From a virus, in the IMG/VR virus record IMGVR_UViG_3300032516_000167, positions 1-26,498 of that record: a stretch of 26,498 bases of DNA. One strand, 5' to 3'. The notes under the pieces are model-generated. The model made no database searches and was not told the origin of the DNA. It worked only from the letters and a program-made list of their open reading frames with translations. Position 1 is the stretch's first letter, and the number at the start of each line of letters is the position of its first letter. The position numbers were made by a program, and so were the translations under genes. This document shows, piece by piece, positions 8,356 to 15,496 of the stretch.

Positions 8356-10694
8356 GCCAACTCCGTGACGTCCTCGGCCGCCTGTGTACTGCGCACCGTT
8401 GAAGTGCCCATGAATTCGAGTTCAAACTCGGTGTAACTGTCCGCTTCCCTCAGCGTGAACTCAGTCTCGCCAGCGATCAGTACCTCATCCAACTGTACGC
8501 CATCCCCGTACACACGCAACAGCAGGTTGTCGTAGTCTCCTGCTCGAACTTGGGCCATCTGGAACCACGCCGGACGCTCAAGCAACCACAGCTTGCTGCG
8601 ATACCTGTAGGTCATCAGTACTGTTGGATTGCCCTCGAACAACGCGATCGTGTGCCCATTGACTGTCGGTTGCGAACTCGGGCTGTGGGCGAGCGAAGGG
8701 TCGTCCGGCTCATTGTTCTCGTCGAGCACCAGGTACATCTTGTCTTCGATCGGATCCACGTAGGCCGCGCAGGCGTGAAACGCCATCGTCACGATGCCGA
8801 ACCCGTTCGCCTTCATGTCGATGGCGTAGCACCCTCTGTTCGATCCGAAGTTCCAGAAGAGGAAGTAGATGTCGTTATACGAGACGGACCTCATGCTGCT
8901 GGGGCCCAGCGCCTGCCACTGCTCGCGGGTGAACACGCTTTCGGTCAGGTTCTTCACCTGGCCGACGCCTTGCACCGCCATGAGACCATCGGGCCCTGCG
9001 AACACGACACCGATGTTGGCCAGGTACGCGAAGCTGTTCTTGCTCGACGCAGCTTGCGGGATCTCGAACTTGCTCATGCTGTACGCCGCAGGGTCTGTGC
9101 CGCTGGCGATATACACGAAACTTTTCGTTCCGATAACGACGGTCGTGTCGACGTTACCTATACCGATGATGTCGGTGTCGGTAGTGAGCCGATTTCCGAT
9201 TGGCCACGCGTGCGGATTGTTCTGCGAGGACAGGCAAAGTTGATTCTTGCTGAAGCCTGCCATCACACCGTTCGGCAGCGCCAGGATGCCGCGCAGATCA
9301 TCTGGCGGCAGCGTCCAGTCGGCCGACTGCAGCACTTCACCCAACTGTGCGTCTTTGAGCGCGTCAACGTAGTCTGCAGTCGACAGCGCGATCTCTGCAA
9401 CGAAGAGGAACGCGGTTCCGGTGTTGCCCGTCGCAGCGCGGTAGATCCGTTTCGTCACGATGCCATACGAACTATCTATGCCAGAAGGCAGCGAAGACGC
9501 CGTGGTGACTGTGACGCTCACCCCATCCACACGCACAACGGTATCGCTAGGGAGGCTCGGGCCGCTCTCCTCGCCGATGTCGTTGACATAGGTGTAGACG
9601 TAGCTGGTCGCAATCGTGGCCGGCACGTAGCTCGACGCCCCGCCGGCTTGGACATGGATGTTGTCGTAGTAGGTGATGTACTGGGTTGCCGCGTCATCCG
9701 GGATGGCATTCGCTACGCCGCAGTAATCGCCGCGCGCAGCGCTCACTGTCACTGTCAGGGTCTGGAGCTGCCCGCTGCCTTGGTACAGCGCAACCGTGAT
9801 CGTCTGCGTGCTGTCGCTGTTGATCACCGCCTGAATCGTCATCGTGTACCAGACAGCAGCGCTTAGTGATACCGCCGGCGCGGACGCTGAAACCGAAACC
9901 CCGTACAGGCAATCCCAAGCCGTCGTTGTCAAGATCGACAATACGCCTTGGTGGACCCTCACTGCAACCCCGGCGCCTGCCACTGACGCGCCAACAATGA
10001 GTGACGCCTGCTTCACGTCTGTCGAGCCACCGAACATGAAGTCCGTGCTGGCTTGCAGTATTTGAGATGCGCCTACCCCGAAGTTCCGATACGCATAGGG
10101 GCCTTGGTTCGGGTTGTGAACCTCGTCATAGCTGAGACGGTAGCTTGGTGCGGGGTTTCCGACCCCTGCGTCTTGCGCCGCTTCTGAGTACAACCCACCG
10201 CCTGTCGCGAAGGCGGAAGTAACCCAGTTAGATGCTAGCTGGTTCCCCTCGTCAACTGGTGGATTGATAGAGAACGACGTCGGTGTCGGGTCGAGTCCTG
10301 GCACAGCTCCCGGCACGTCTTGTGGACTCGGTACGCCCAGCGGCCGCGTGATGACCGGATACGCCGAACTGCCGCTGGATGTCGCCAGGGAATAGTTCGT
10401 GAAGCGCGGCACATCCATGCCCGTGATGTACGTCCGGTACGTCGTGTCTCCCGGGATCGCGCCGCGAGCATAGTTCAGGTCGCTGTCCGACGACAACCAG
10501 ACATCGTGCAGCAGGAAGATCGACTGGACGGGCCCCGTGCGCGAGAGCGCGAGCACGTTCGAGAACTGACGCCACGCAGTGAGGTCACCCGTCAGCAGGC
10601 GGCAGTTCACAGCCTCCTGCGCAGCGTTGTCCGGCAGGGCGCGCGGGGTGAGCCGGGGGGCTTCACCGCGGAAGGAGTCGATGGCTCGTTTCAT
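8352..10694 (-). CDS. Tail-nozzle-like protein with jelly-roll insertion
   Basis: This 780-aa protein looks like the nozzle/DNA-stabilisation proteins of podoviruses (T7 gp12 and P22 gp10 type). The N-terminus MKRAIDSFRGEAPRLTPRAL and residues about 360-700 contain YVYTYVNDIGEESGPSLPSD, LPNGVMAGFSKNQLCLSSQN and VVIGTKSFVYIASGTDPA, the repeated blades of a propeller-like tail tip. Residues about 145-350 form a beta-rich insert (VWYTMTIQAVI, YYDNIHVQ), jelly-roll/LamG-like, not needed for the nozzle. It may be a carbohydrate-binding domain. The C-terminus is LEFMGTSTVRSTQAAEDVTEL-like. It shares ATGA overlaps with both neighbours. Confidence 0.8.
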   Translation of the reverse strand: MKRAIDSFRGEAPRLTPRALPDNAAQEAVNCRLLTGDLTAWRQFSNVLALSRTGPVQSIFLLHDVWLSSDSDLNYARGAIPGDTTYRTYITGMDVPRFTNYSLATSSGSSAYPVITRPLGVPSPQDVPGAVPGLDPTPTSFSINPPVDEGNQLASNWVTSAFATGGGLYSEAAQDAGVGNPAPSYRLSYDEVHNPNQGPYAYRNFGVGASQILQASTDFMFGGSTDVKQASLIVGASVAGAGVAVRVHQGVLSILTTTAWDCLYGVSVSASAPAVSLSAAVWYTMTIQAVINSDSTQTITVALYQGSGQLQTLTVTVSAARGDYCGVANAIPDDAATQYITYYDNIHVQAGGASSYVPATIATSYVYTYVNDIGEESGPSLPSDTVVRVDGVSVTVTTASSLPSGIDSSYGIVTKRIYRAATGNTGTAFLFVAEIALSTADYVDALKDAQLGEVLQSADWTLPPDDLRGILALPNGVMAGFSKNQLCLSSQNNPHAWPIGNRLTTDTDIIGIGNVDTTVVIGTKSFVYIASGTDPAAYSMSKFEIPQAASSKNSFAYLANIGVVFAGPDGLMAVQGVGQVKNLTESVFTREQWQALGPSSMRSVSYNDIYFLFWNFGSNRGCYAIDMKANGFGIVTMAFHACAAYVDPIEDKMYLVLDENNEPDDPSLAHSPSSQPTVNGHTIALFEGNPTVLMTYRYRSKLWLLERPAWFQMAQVRAGDYDNLLLRVYGDGVQLDEVLIAGETEFTLREADSYTEFELEFMGTSTVRSTQAAEDVTELA

Positions 10695-11893
10695 GGTCGG
10701 CAGATTCCGTAGTTTGCTACCGTGGTGTCACTTCCGCCTACACCGATAGCCGCGTAGTTACCTAAATTATCGCCATCCCAGTCTATAAAGTAGGAGGGCA
10801 TCGATACGTTACTTCCCGTAGCCGACCACGTAATTCCATCAGCAGAATTGAAATTGTGGGTTCCGCCGACGTCAGTTAAAAGGAACATCCCCTGCAAGAA
10901 ACGCACACGCCGCCACACAGTACCCGGCGCATATACGGTATTTGAGTAGTGCCATGAAGCCCCGCCATCGATTGAATATGCAACTCTAGTGTCAGTAGCA
11001 AACGGGACTGCTACCCAAATTCCGTTACCGTATGCTATTGTAGAACAAGTGATGAACGGTAATGCTCCGCTAGCAGACCAAGTTACGCCATCGTTATTAC
11101 TTACTGCTGTATCAGCAGAACTATCACCTCTAGCAGCAATAAACTTACCGCTGCCATTCGAGCCTACTACTGTCCAACTCCCGCTTGCCGGGAGGGTTCG
11201 AGCAGTAAACGTTCCGCTCGTGGTTGTGTAACACGTAGCGCTGACAAAACTAGACATAAAAACAAAGTTACTAACCCCACCGTATGCCCCCTGCACAAGG
11301 ATGTGTGGGTTTCCAATCTTAGTCCATGTTTTCCCGTCTGTAGATTTCCATCCATCGATTGCGTTCATCCCGGCGAGCCACACTCCATTACCGTATGCCA
11401 TCGATAGTGGGCGGAACCCGTACCCAGACTCGGAGCCGAATGCTGTAGACGACTCGTTCCAAGTAACGCCTCCATCACCGGACCAGACTGCACACGGATG
11501 CGCCGCGGACTGGATTATTCCTCCAGCTACGAATAGCCCGTTACCGTATGCCATACAGTTAAGGCTCTCTGCATTAGGTATGACGGTTGCCGCCCACACA
11601 GGACCGCGTGAGCACACAAACAAAACCGGGGGGATATTTACTTGAGCGATAGTGATGACGTTGGCCTTTTCTCCCGTACCTCGGGAGACACTGAACGCGG
11701 GACTCGTCACGATGTTCACGACACGCACGTTGCGGTCGCCAAGATCGACGCCCTCGTCCTGCCACTGCAAGTACAGCGGGAAGGCCGCCGCGGGCTCGGG
11801 CAGACGTGCAACAGGCACGATCGCGTACTCCGTGCTGTAGTCTGGCGCAGGCCCGGATGGCGCGATCTCGTTGCCGTCGTGCAGGATGTTCAT
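10691..11893 (-). CDS. Tail module fused to Asp-box beta-propeller
   Basis: This 400-aa protein has two parts. Residues about 20-84 are a third copy of the small tail module (EYAIVPVARLPEPAAAFPLY, then RVVNIVTSPAF, then RGTGEKANVITI). Residues about 100-400 carry five Asp-box-like motifs: SGDGGVTW (138), STDGKTW (184), SNNDGVTW (265), SIDGGASW (307) and SADGITW (350). Three AYGNG strands (about 115, 167, 288) alternate with them. This is the BNR/sialidase-type beta-propeller layout. No sialidase catalytic arginine triad can be assigned, so it is more likely a binding propeller than an enzyme. The propeller DNA is AT-richer than the module (28/60 G+C in the line at 10801). The stop overlaps the next start as ATGA. 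Confidence 0.8.
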   Translation of the reverse strand: MNILHDGNEIAPSGPAPDYSTEYAIVPVARLPEPAAAFPLYLQWQDEGVDLGDRNVRVVNIVTSPAFSVSRGTGEKANVITIAQVNIPPVLFVCSRGPVWAATVIPNAESLNCMAYGNGLFVAGGIIQSAAHPCAVWSGDGGVTWNESSTAFGSESGYGFRPLSMAYGNGVWLAGMNAIDGWKSTDGKTWTKIGNPHILVQGAYGGVSNFVFMSSFVSATCYTTTSGTFTARTLPASGSWTVVGSNGSGKFIAARGDSSADTAVSNNDGVTWSASGALPFITCSTIAYGNGIWVAVPFATDTRVAYSIDGGASWHYSNTVYAPGTVWRRVRFLQGMFLLTDVGGTHNFNSADGITWSATGSNVSMPSYFIDWDGDNLGNYAAIGVGGSDTTVANYGICRP

Positions 11894-11896
11894 AGG

Positions 11897-12115
11897 TTAC
11901 GACGACCAGTAATCATCCGATACGCGTATGGTTTCCTCGACGTATGCGATCGACACCGGCCGCATCTCGACCGTGATCACGTTCGCCTGCTCACCCGTAC
12001 CCCTCGAGCAGACGAAGCCTGCCCCCGTGAAGTTGATCACGCGAACCGGTATCGGGGGGAAGGTTGCTGCAGATGCGACCGGGAATCCCGCAATGGGAAC
12101 GATCGCGTAGGTCAC
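11897..12115 (-). CDS. Stand-alone small tail module (copy B, shortened)
   Basis: This 72-aa protein starts with GTG at 12115, three bases after the preceding stop, with no clear Shine-Dalgarno. MTYAIVPIAGFP opens the same module as in its two neighbours. The roughly 13-residue LYLQWQDEGVDLG segment of the 400-aa copy is missing. It continues RVINFTGAGFVCSRGTGEQA (30-49) and NVITVEM. A tail of about 20 residues (SIAYVEETIRVSDDYWSS) is unique to this copy. The deletion suggests divergence after duplication. A structural role as tail connector is inferred from context. Confidence 0.65.
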   Translation of the reverse strand: MTYAIVPIAGFPVASAATFPPIPVRVINFTGAGFVCSRGTGEQANVITVEMRPVSIAYVEETIRVSDDYWSS

Positions 12116-12118
12116 GAC

Positions 12119-12319
12119 TCAGCCCAAGGTGATCGTGATCGTGTTGTCGTCCACCCCGGAACCGCCGCGGACCAGCGTGAAGCCGGCGCCCACGAAGTTG
12201 ATCGTGTCCGCATTCGGCGCGCCCAAATCCACTCCGTTCCACTGGAACTGGATGTAGTTCGGGAAGTCCTCTGTGAGCGGCGGGGGAAAGCCCAGGACGG
12301 GGGTGACGCCGTAAGTCAT
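12119..12319 (-). CDS. Stand-alone small tail module (copy C)
   Basis: This 66-aa protein has one of the stronger ribosome sites here (GGGGAGGT). It is a compact beta-rich module: MTYGVTPVLGFPPP, then QFQWNGVDLGAPNADTINF (28-46), VGAGFTLVRG and a final NTITITLG. The GVDLG...INFVGAGF...TITI pattern is common in phage tail-fibre modules. It aligns with the next small protein and with the N-terminus of the 400-aa protein, making three adjacent copies. It probably folds as an independent attachment or trimerisation unit, which is inference. Confidence 0.7.
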   Translation of the reverse strand: MTYGVTPVLGFPPPLTEDFPNYIQFQWNGVDLGAPNADTINFVGAGFTLVRGGSGVDDNTITITLG

Positions 12320-12321
12320 CG

Positions 12322-12975
12322 CTACCTCCCCAAGACGAAGGCCCGCGGCCTGACGCGCTGCGACCCGCTGTTGTAGTTGCGTGCGACCTCAGCCTTGCCG
12401 TTGCTGATCGCGGAGTTCCAGATCGACTCGTAGTGCATCGACATCTTCTGGTCGGTCCACGGCTCGCCGGGCATCCGCAGAAGGTGCATCAGCGCGCCGG
12501 CCTCGATGCCGGTACTGTACTTCTTCAGCGGCTCGGACGGTATCTGCGCGACGCTATCCTTCGGCTGAAGAACCGCCGTCACCCTGAGCGTGTATATCTT
12601 GTCGGGGATCTGGAAGAGCGAGAACTGCCCCTCGGGGATATAGGAGTACTTGCTCGGGCGCGACGTGGGGACATTGGGGTTCCACGTTGTCGGGTCTGTC
12701 GGGTAGATTGAGAACTGGTCCGGCACGGTGCCCGAGGTATCCGTTCCACCCATCGCGGCAATCGCGATGATCTCCGTGTAGGTGTCGCTGCCCAAGCTGT
12801 AGGTCTGCTGCCCCGCTACGGTGGCTCCAGGGATGTTCACGCGCAGCCAGCGGGTCTCGGCACACCAGTCGCGCATCGCCTTCACGTAGGCCCGTCTGAG
12901 TGTCGTGCTGGGGCATCGGCGCGCAACAAGGGCGACAGGCGCCAGTTGGTCGAAGACGTTGACTTGGCTGGTCAC
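12322..12975 (-). CDS. Second tail-adaptor/tubular-tail-like protein (GTG start)
   Basis: This 217-aa protein is read from GTG at 12975, which overlaps the preceding stop as GTGA with a GGGGG stretch upstream. The frame stays open much further upstream (an ATG at 13551), but that part lies inside the previous gene. Comparison with family N-termini of the FDQLAPVALVARRCPSTTLR type supports the GTG. The body has a helix with AYVKAMRDWCAETRWL, then beta segments (YSLGSDTYTEIIAIAAM) and a C-terminal helical bundle (MHYESIWNSAISNG). This is the pattern of a tail tubular protein A-like adaptor that extends the portal. Two consecutive adaptor-type genes suggest a two-ring neck. Confidence 0.8.
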   Translation of the reverse strand: MTSQVNVFDQLAPVALVARRCPSTTLRRAYVKAMRDWCAETRWLRVNIPGATVAGQQTYSLGSDTYTEIIAIAAMGGTDTSGTVPDQFSIYPTDPTTWNPNVPTSRPSKYSYIPEGQFSLFQIPDKIYTLRVTAVLQPKDSVAQIPSEPLKKYSTGIEAGALMHLLRMPGEPWTDQKMSMHYESIWNSAISNGKAEVARNYNSGSQRVRPRAFVLGR

Positions 12976-13619
12976 GTGACCCCCGGTGTCTGCGACAGCT
13001 TGGGCGCCACCGCGACCTGCGCCTGGCTCTTCAGGCCGAGCGACATGCGCCAGTCGTTCATGTAGCCGGCGTACTTCGTCAGATCCTGCCTCTTGCTGTT
13101 CTTGCCGTAGCACTTGGCCAGCACGAAGTTTGTCAGCGAGCTCTGGTATGAATCTGGCACCGGCAGAGTCTCGCCACTTGACCCCGTGAGTTCGAGCGGT
13201 ACTGCACCGTAGGTGATTCGGACACTCCCCGTGCCGTCGTTGGGCGGGAACACGTAGTAGCGCCGCGGCGTGCGTGGATCCGCCGCATAGTTCTCGACGT
13301 CGACCTCTTGCGTGGCCGCCGGCCAGAAGCGGTTCTCCTGCTGCAGGATCGACAGGTCGCACGGTGTGACCGCGCGGCCGCTGACTTCGTTGTCGGTGAC
13401 GTCGATCAGCGCAATGCCGCCGTCCGGCAGTTCCTGCGCAATGCCGACCACGAGGGGGAAGAAGCCCTGCACCGAGTACATGTCCGGCTTCAGGAACGCC
13501 GTGGCACGTAGCGCCTCGTTGAGATAGCCCACCAGGTCCGAGTGTGACCACGTACTCCGTGCCACGTCGAGCAGCGTGGTGCTCACGCTGTCGAAGATGG
13601 TCTCGGTGGTGATCGCCAT
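12972..13619 (-). CDS. Phage head-tail adaptor-like protein
   Basis: This 215-aa protein resembles a phage tail-adaptor family (DUF6682-like). A helical N-terminus contains the pattern SHSDLVGYLNEALRATAFLK (25-44), followed by a beta-rich middle (ITYGAVPLELTG) and a helical C-terminus with PDSYQSSLTNFVLAKCYGK. Such proteins dock on the portal as a ring, like T7 gp11 and P22 gp4. The stop TGA overlaps the GTG of the next gene (GTGA). The ribosome site is weak, so coupling to the preceding gene is likely. Confidence 0.8.
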   Translation of the reverse strand: MAITTETIFDSVSTTLLDVARSTWSHSDLVGYLNEALRATAFLKPDMYSVQGFFPLVVGIAQELPDGGIALIDVTDNEVSGRAVTPCDLSILQQENRFWPAATQEVDVENYAADPRTPRRYYVFPPNDGTGSVRITYGAVPLELTGSSGETLPVPDSYQSSLTNFVLAKCYGKNSKRQDLTKYAGYMNDWRMSLGLKSQAQVAVAPKLSQTPGVT

Positions 13620-13620
13620 G

Positions 13621-14031
13621 TCACACCAGGCTGTGATCCATCTTCAGCGCACCGTGCTCTTGCGCCAGTTTGCGCAACTGCACGCGGACGGCATTGCCGT
13701 GGGTGCTCGGATCGATGGCTGTACCGTACTCGCTGGCCGCGAAGGCAATCAGTTCTTCCTTCGTCGCCGCAGCGATGTCGAAGGGTTTGATCCGCGAACT
13801 GTCCACGACAGGACGATCCGAGCCGCGGTATTCCGACTTCAGGTACGTCAAGCGATCGGCGTGCGATGCCGACAGTACGCCGTGGTACGGTCGATACTTC
13901 GGATGCACCCGCAACAGCGGCATGTTCGGCACAAGACGGCCGTCCTCGATGTTGATGAGAAAAGGAATCTTCTTGTCCTGCTGCGGACGGGTGTGCTGCG
14001 ACAGGGCTGTTTCTTGCGCTTCGTTGATCAT
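13621..14031 (-). CDS. Hypothetical protein with SAP/LEM-like C-terminal helices
   Basis: This 136-aa protein has a GGAG site upstream of ATG. Its first 85 residues are mixed and unrecognised (IPFLINIEDGRLVPNMPLL). Residues about 88-125 (TKEELIAFAASEYG, then AVRVQLRKLAQEHG) resemble two short helices of the SAP/HeH/LEM type often found in phage head-completion and DNA-end proteins. That resemblance is from pattern only. Position between capsid and adaptor genes suggests a head-completion role. Its TGA is one base from the next ATG. Confidence 0.65.
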   Translation of the reverse strand: MINEAQETALSQHTRPQQDKKIPFLINIEDGRLVPNMPLLRVHPKYRPYHGVLSASHADRLTYLKSEYRGSDRPVVDSSRIKPFDIAAATKEELIAFAASEYGTAIDPSTHGNAVRVQLRKLAQEHGALKMDHSLV

Positions 14032-14055
14032 CGGTTTCTCCGGGGTGATCAGGGG

Positions 14056-14196
14056 CTACTTCTTGCCGAACGGCGGGGCTTTCTTGCCCTTCATCTGGCC
14101 TTTGTCGAAAGCCTCTTCCTTCTTCGAGCCTTCCTTGCCAGCCTTCTTCGGCTCCTTGTCCTTGCCGGACTTCTCGAAAGGGTTCTTGGTCGCCAT
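14056..14196 (-). CDS. 46-aa lysine-rich peptide
   Basis: This very small gene runs from ATG at 14196 to TAG at 14056, with a good AGGAG site eight or nine bases upstream. The product starts MATKNPFEKSGKDKEPKKAG and contains about sixteen lysines in 46 residues balanced by a few Glu/Asp, so it is strongly basic and disordered; it ends PPFGKK. It follows directly after the second hairpin and is 24 bases before the next gene. A role binding DNA or acidic virion surfaces is suggested only by charge. Similar Lys-rich peptides next to capsid genes occur in other phages with unknown function. Confidence 0.6.
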   Translation of the reverse strand: MATKNPFEKSGKDKEPKKAGKEGSKKEEAFDKGQMKGKKAPPFGKK

Positions 14197-14223
14197 AGGA
14201 TTCTCCTGCGTAGCGAGTTGAAA

Positions 14224-14247
14224 ACCGGCGCCAGGGAAGGCGCCGGT
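14224..14247 (-). terminator. GC-rich stem with T run, likely intrinsic terminator
   Basis: Bases 14224-14232 (ACCGGCGCC) pair perfectly with 14239-14247 (GGCGCCGGT) around a 6-base loop. On the minus strand the second arm runs into TTTT and then CAACTC. This is a classic, if short-tailed, Rho-independent terminator shape. It lies in the 71-base gap between the 67-aa gene and the 46-aa gene and would end, or partly end, the capsid transcript. Confidence 0.7.
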
Positions 14248-14267
14248 GCTCTCTTGCTACCTGGCGG

Positions 14268-14471
14268 TTACGCCCCGGTCGGGACTGCGTCGGTCGGGCC
14301 CATGGCCCGCTTGCCGCCGCCCTTCGGGCCACCAGCGGACTGGTTGGTCGAGATGGGCGAGTGGGGATACCGAGCCTTGGCCTTGCCGCCGGCCTTCGAT
14401 TGCTCGCTCGTGATGGTGTCCGGCGGCGACTTCACGTCCATGCCGGGGCCGTAGGGGGAACTGGTCTTCAT
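14268..14471 (-). CDS. Small disordered Gly/Lys/Pro-rich protein
   Basis: This 67-aa protein is read from the ATG at 14471, which has GGAG eight bases upstream; an upstream ATG at 14495 lacks one and lies next to the capsid hairpin. The sequence is low complexity: MKTSSPYGPGMDVKSPPD at the start, then Lys/Gly/Ala-rich (SAGGPKGGGKRAMGP). It has no membrane segment, fold or catalytic motif. It sits between two hairpins immediately after the capsid gene, so its expression may depend on read-through. Similar tiny proteins follow coat genes in other phages, with unknown roles; a decoration or capsid-associated peptide is conceivable. Confidence 0.55.
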   Translation of the reverse strand: MKTSSPYGPGMDVKSPPDTITSEQSKAGGKAKARYPHSPISTNQSAGGPKGGGKRAMGPTDAVPTGA

Positions 14472-14499
14472 GTGAACTCTCCGGTGAATGGTCAAAGAC

Positions 14500-14523
14500 G
14501 GATGGGGGCAAGAGCCCCCATCC
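14500..14523 (-). terminator. Perfect hairpin after capsid gene, possible terminator
   Basis: Bases 14500-14509 (GGATGGGGGC) pair perfectly with 14514-14523 (GCCCCCATCC) around a 4-base loop. On the minus strand the stem is followed by GTCTTTG, a short T run, so it is a weak intrinsic terminator, an attenuator or a 3'-end stabiliser of capsid mRNA. It starts nine bases past the capsid stop codon. The longer reading of the next small gene would begin just beyond it, which favours that gene's internal start. Confidence 0.65.
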
Positions 14524-14531
14524 TACTCCGA

Positions 14532-15458
14532 TCAGGCCTTCCTGACGACGGCGGTGCCGACGTACTTCGGGCCGATGACCTCGAAGCCGAAGACCATCAA
14601 GCCGCGGACGATGTACCCGAAGTCGTTCGGGTTGTTGATCATCTCGCACTCGACGATCTGCGACGCGAACGTCAGGCCGGCGCTGTGCCCGAACATGACA
14701 TAGCTCGCGGGCCCGGGACTGGTCTGCGACAGCAGGTTGCGCGACTGGTAGATCGTGAACCTGTCGATCTCGCCGACCTTGCCGTTGCGCAGGATCGAAA
14801 CCCCGTCGCCAGCAAGAGAAGCGATGCGCAGATCGGACTTCTTGATCAGTGCCACGAACCAGGGCGGCACGACCATCCAGCGGCCTTCGTCGCTGACGTT
14901 CTGCTCGTCCATGACCGTACCGCAGTCGACGACGAACTCGACCACAGTGGTCTTGCTCACCGACACAGGGGTCGTGGAGTCGCCAAGATCGATCGTGGAG
15001 TCCACGCCGGCAAATGGGCCTTGATTGTCCGCAGACACGTCGGCCGGGATCGTCTGGAGGACGTCCTGGTCGGCGGCGATGCGCAACTGAATCGACCCGT
15101 CGTTGGCGAAGATGTCCGCCATGTCGAGGTCCGACTGCCGCATGTCGACGGTGGACAGTGCCACCGCAAACGACTTGGCCTGGTCGATCGCCAGCGTCAC
15201 CGAGTTGCTTGTCGGGTACTGCGCACCCAGGCCGGCACCGATGATGTAGTTGCTGACGGTCACGTCAGGGATGGTGCGGATCTTGACCTGCGCGCCGTAG
15301 CCCGCGATCTCGCCCTCATAGTCCGTACTGGCGATCTCGCCGAACACGGTCGTCTTGTAGAACTTCTCGACCAGCTTGCCCGAATACAGTTCGGGGTTGA
15401 AGTTGGTCAGGCCTGCCGGACCATAGTCGGGAAGGCCTGATGCGATGGGAACGCCCAT
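14532..15458 (-). CDS. Major capsid protein (P22 coat-like)
   Basis: This 308-aa protein is preceded by one of the strongest ribosome sites in the window (AAGGAGAT, seven bases from ATG), as expected for the most abundant virion protein. Features point to the P22 gp5-like coat family with an HK97 fold. They are an N-terminal region with SGKLVEKFYKTTVFGEIAS (26-44), a central domain of strands, and the conserved GRWMVVPPWFVALI segment (about residues 195-208) followed by GKVGEIDRFTIYQSRNLL. The position after the scaffold and before the connector genes agrees. The length is at the short end for this family. A perfect hairpin follows nine bases after the stop. Confidence 0.9.
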   Translation of the reverse strand: MGVPIASGLPDYGPAGLTNFNPELYSGKLVEKFYKTTVFGEIASTDYEGEIAGYGAQVKIRTIPDVTVSNYIIGAGLGAQYPTSNSVTLAIDQAKSFAVALSTVDMRQSDLDMADIFANDGSIQLRIAADQDVLQTIPADVSADNQGPFAGVDSTIDLGDSTTPVSVSKTTVVEFVVDCGTVMDEQNVSDEGRWMVVPPWFVALIKKSDLRIASLAGDGVSILRNGKVGEIDRFTIYQSRNLLSQTSPGPASYVMFGHSAGLTFASQIVECEMINNPNDFGYIVRGLMVFGFEVIGPKYVGTAVVRKA

Positions 15459-15482
15459 GTGATATCTCCTTGGAAGGCGTTA

Positions 15483-15496
15483 CCCCCTACCGGGGG
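15483..15496 (-). other. Small hairpin at scaffold stop, before capsid start
   Basis: CCCCC (15483-15487) and GGGGG (15492-15496) form a short GC stem overlapping the scaffold stop codon, about 25-39 bases before the capsid ATG. It may influence coupling or ribosome loading on the capsid gene, but it is short and could be chance. Confidence 0.25.

Noticed and set aside
6385-12319. Diversity-generating retroelement acting on the tail genes
   Set aside because: No reverse transcriptase gene and no template/variable repeat pair with adenine-specific changes is visible in this window.
12322-13551. 409-aa frame read from the ATG at 13551
   Set aside because: Its first 192 residues lie antiphase inside the adaptor gene 12972-13619 and look like shadow translation (Arg/Gly/His-rich). 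The GTG at 12975 with a GTGA overlap is the better start.
14472-14495. Upstream ATG at 14495 for the 67-aa gene
   Set aside because: It lies beside the capsid hairpin without a Shine-Dalgarno, whereas ATG 14471 has GGAG at a good distance.
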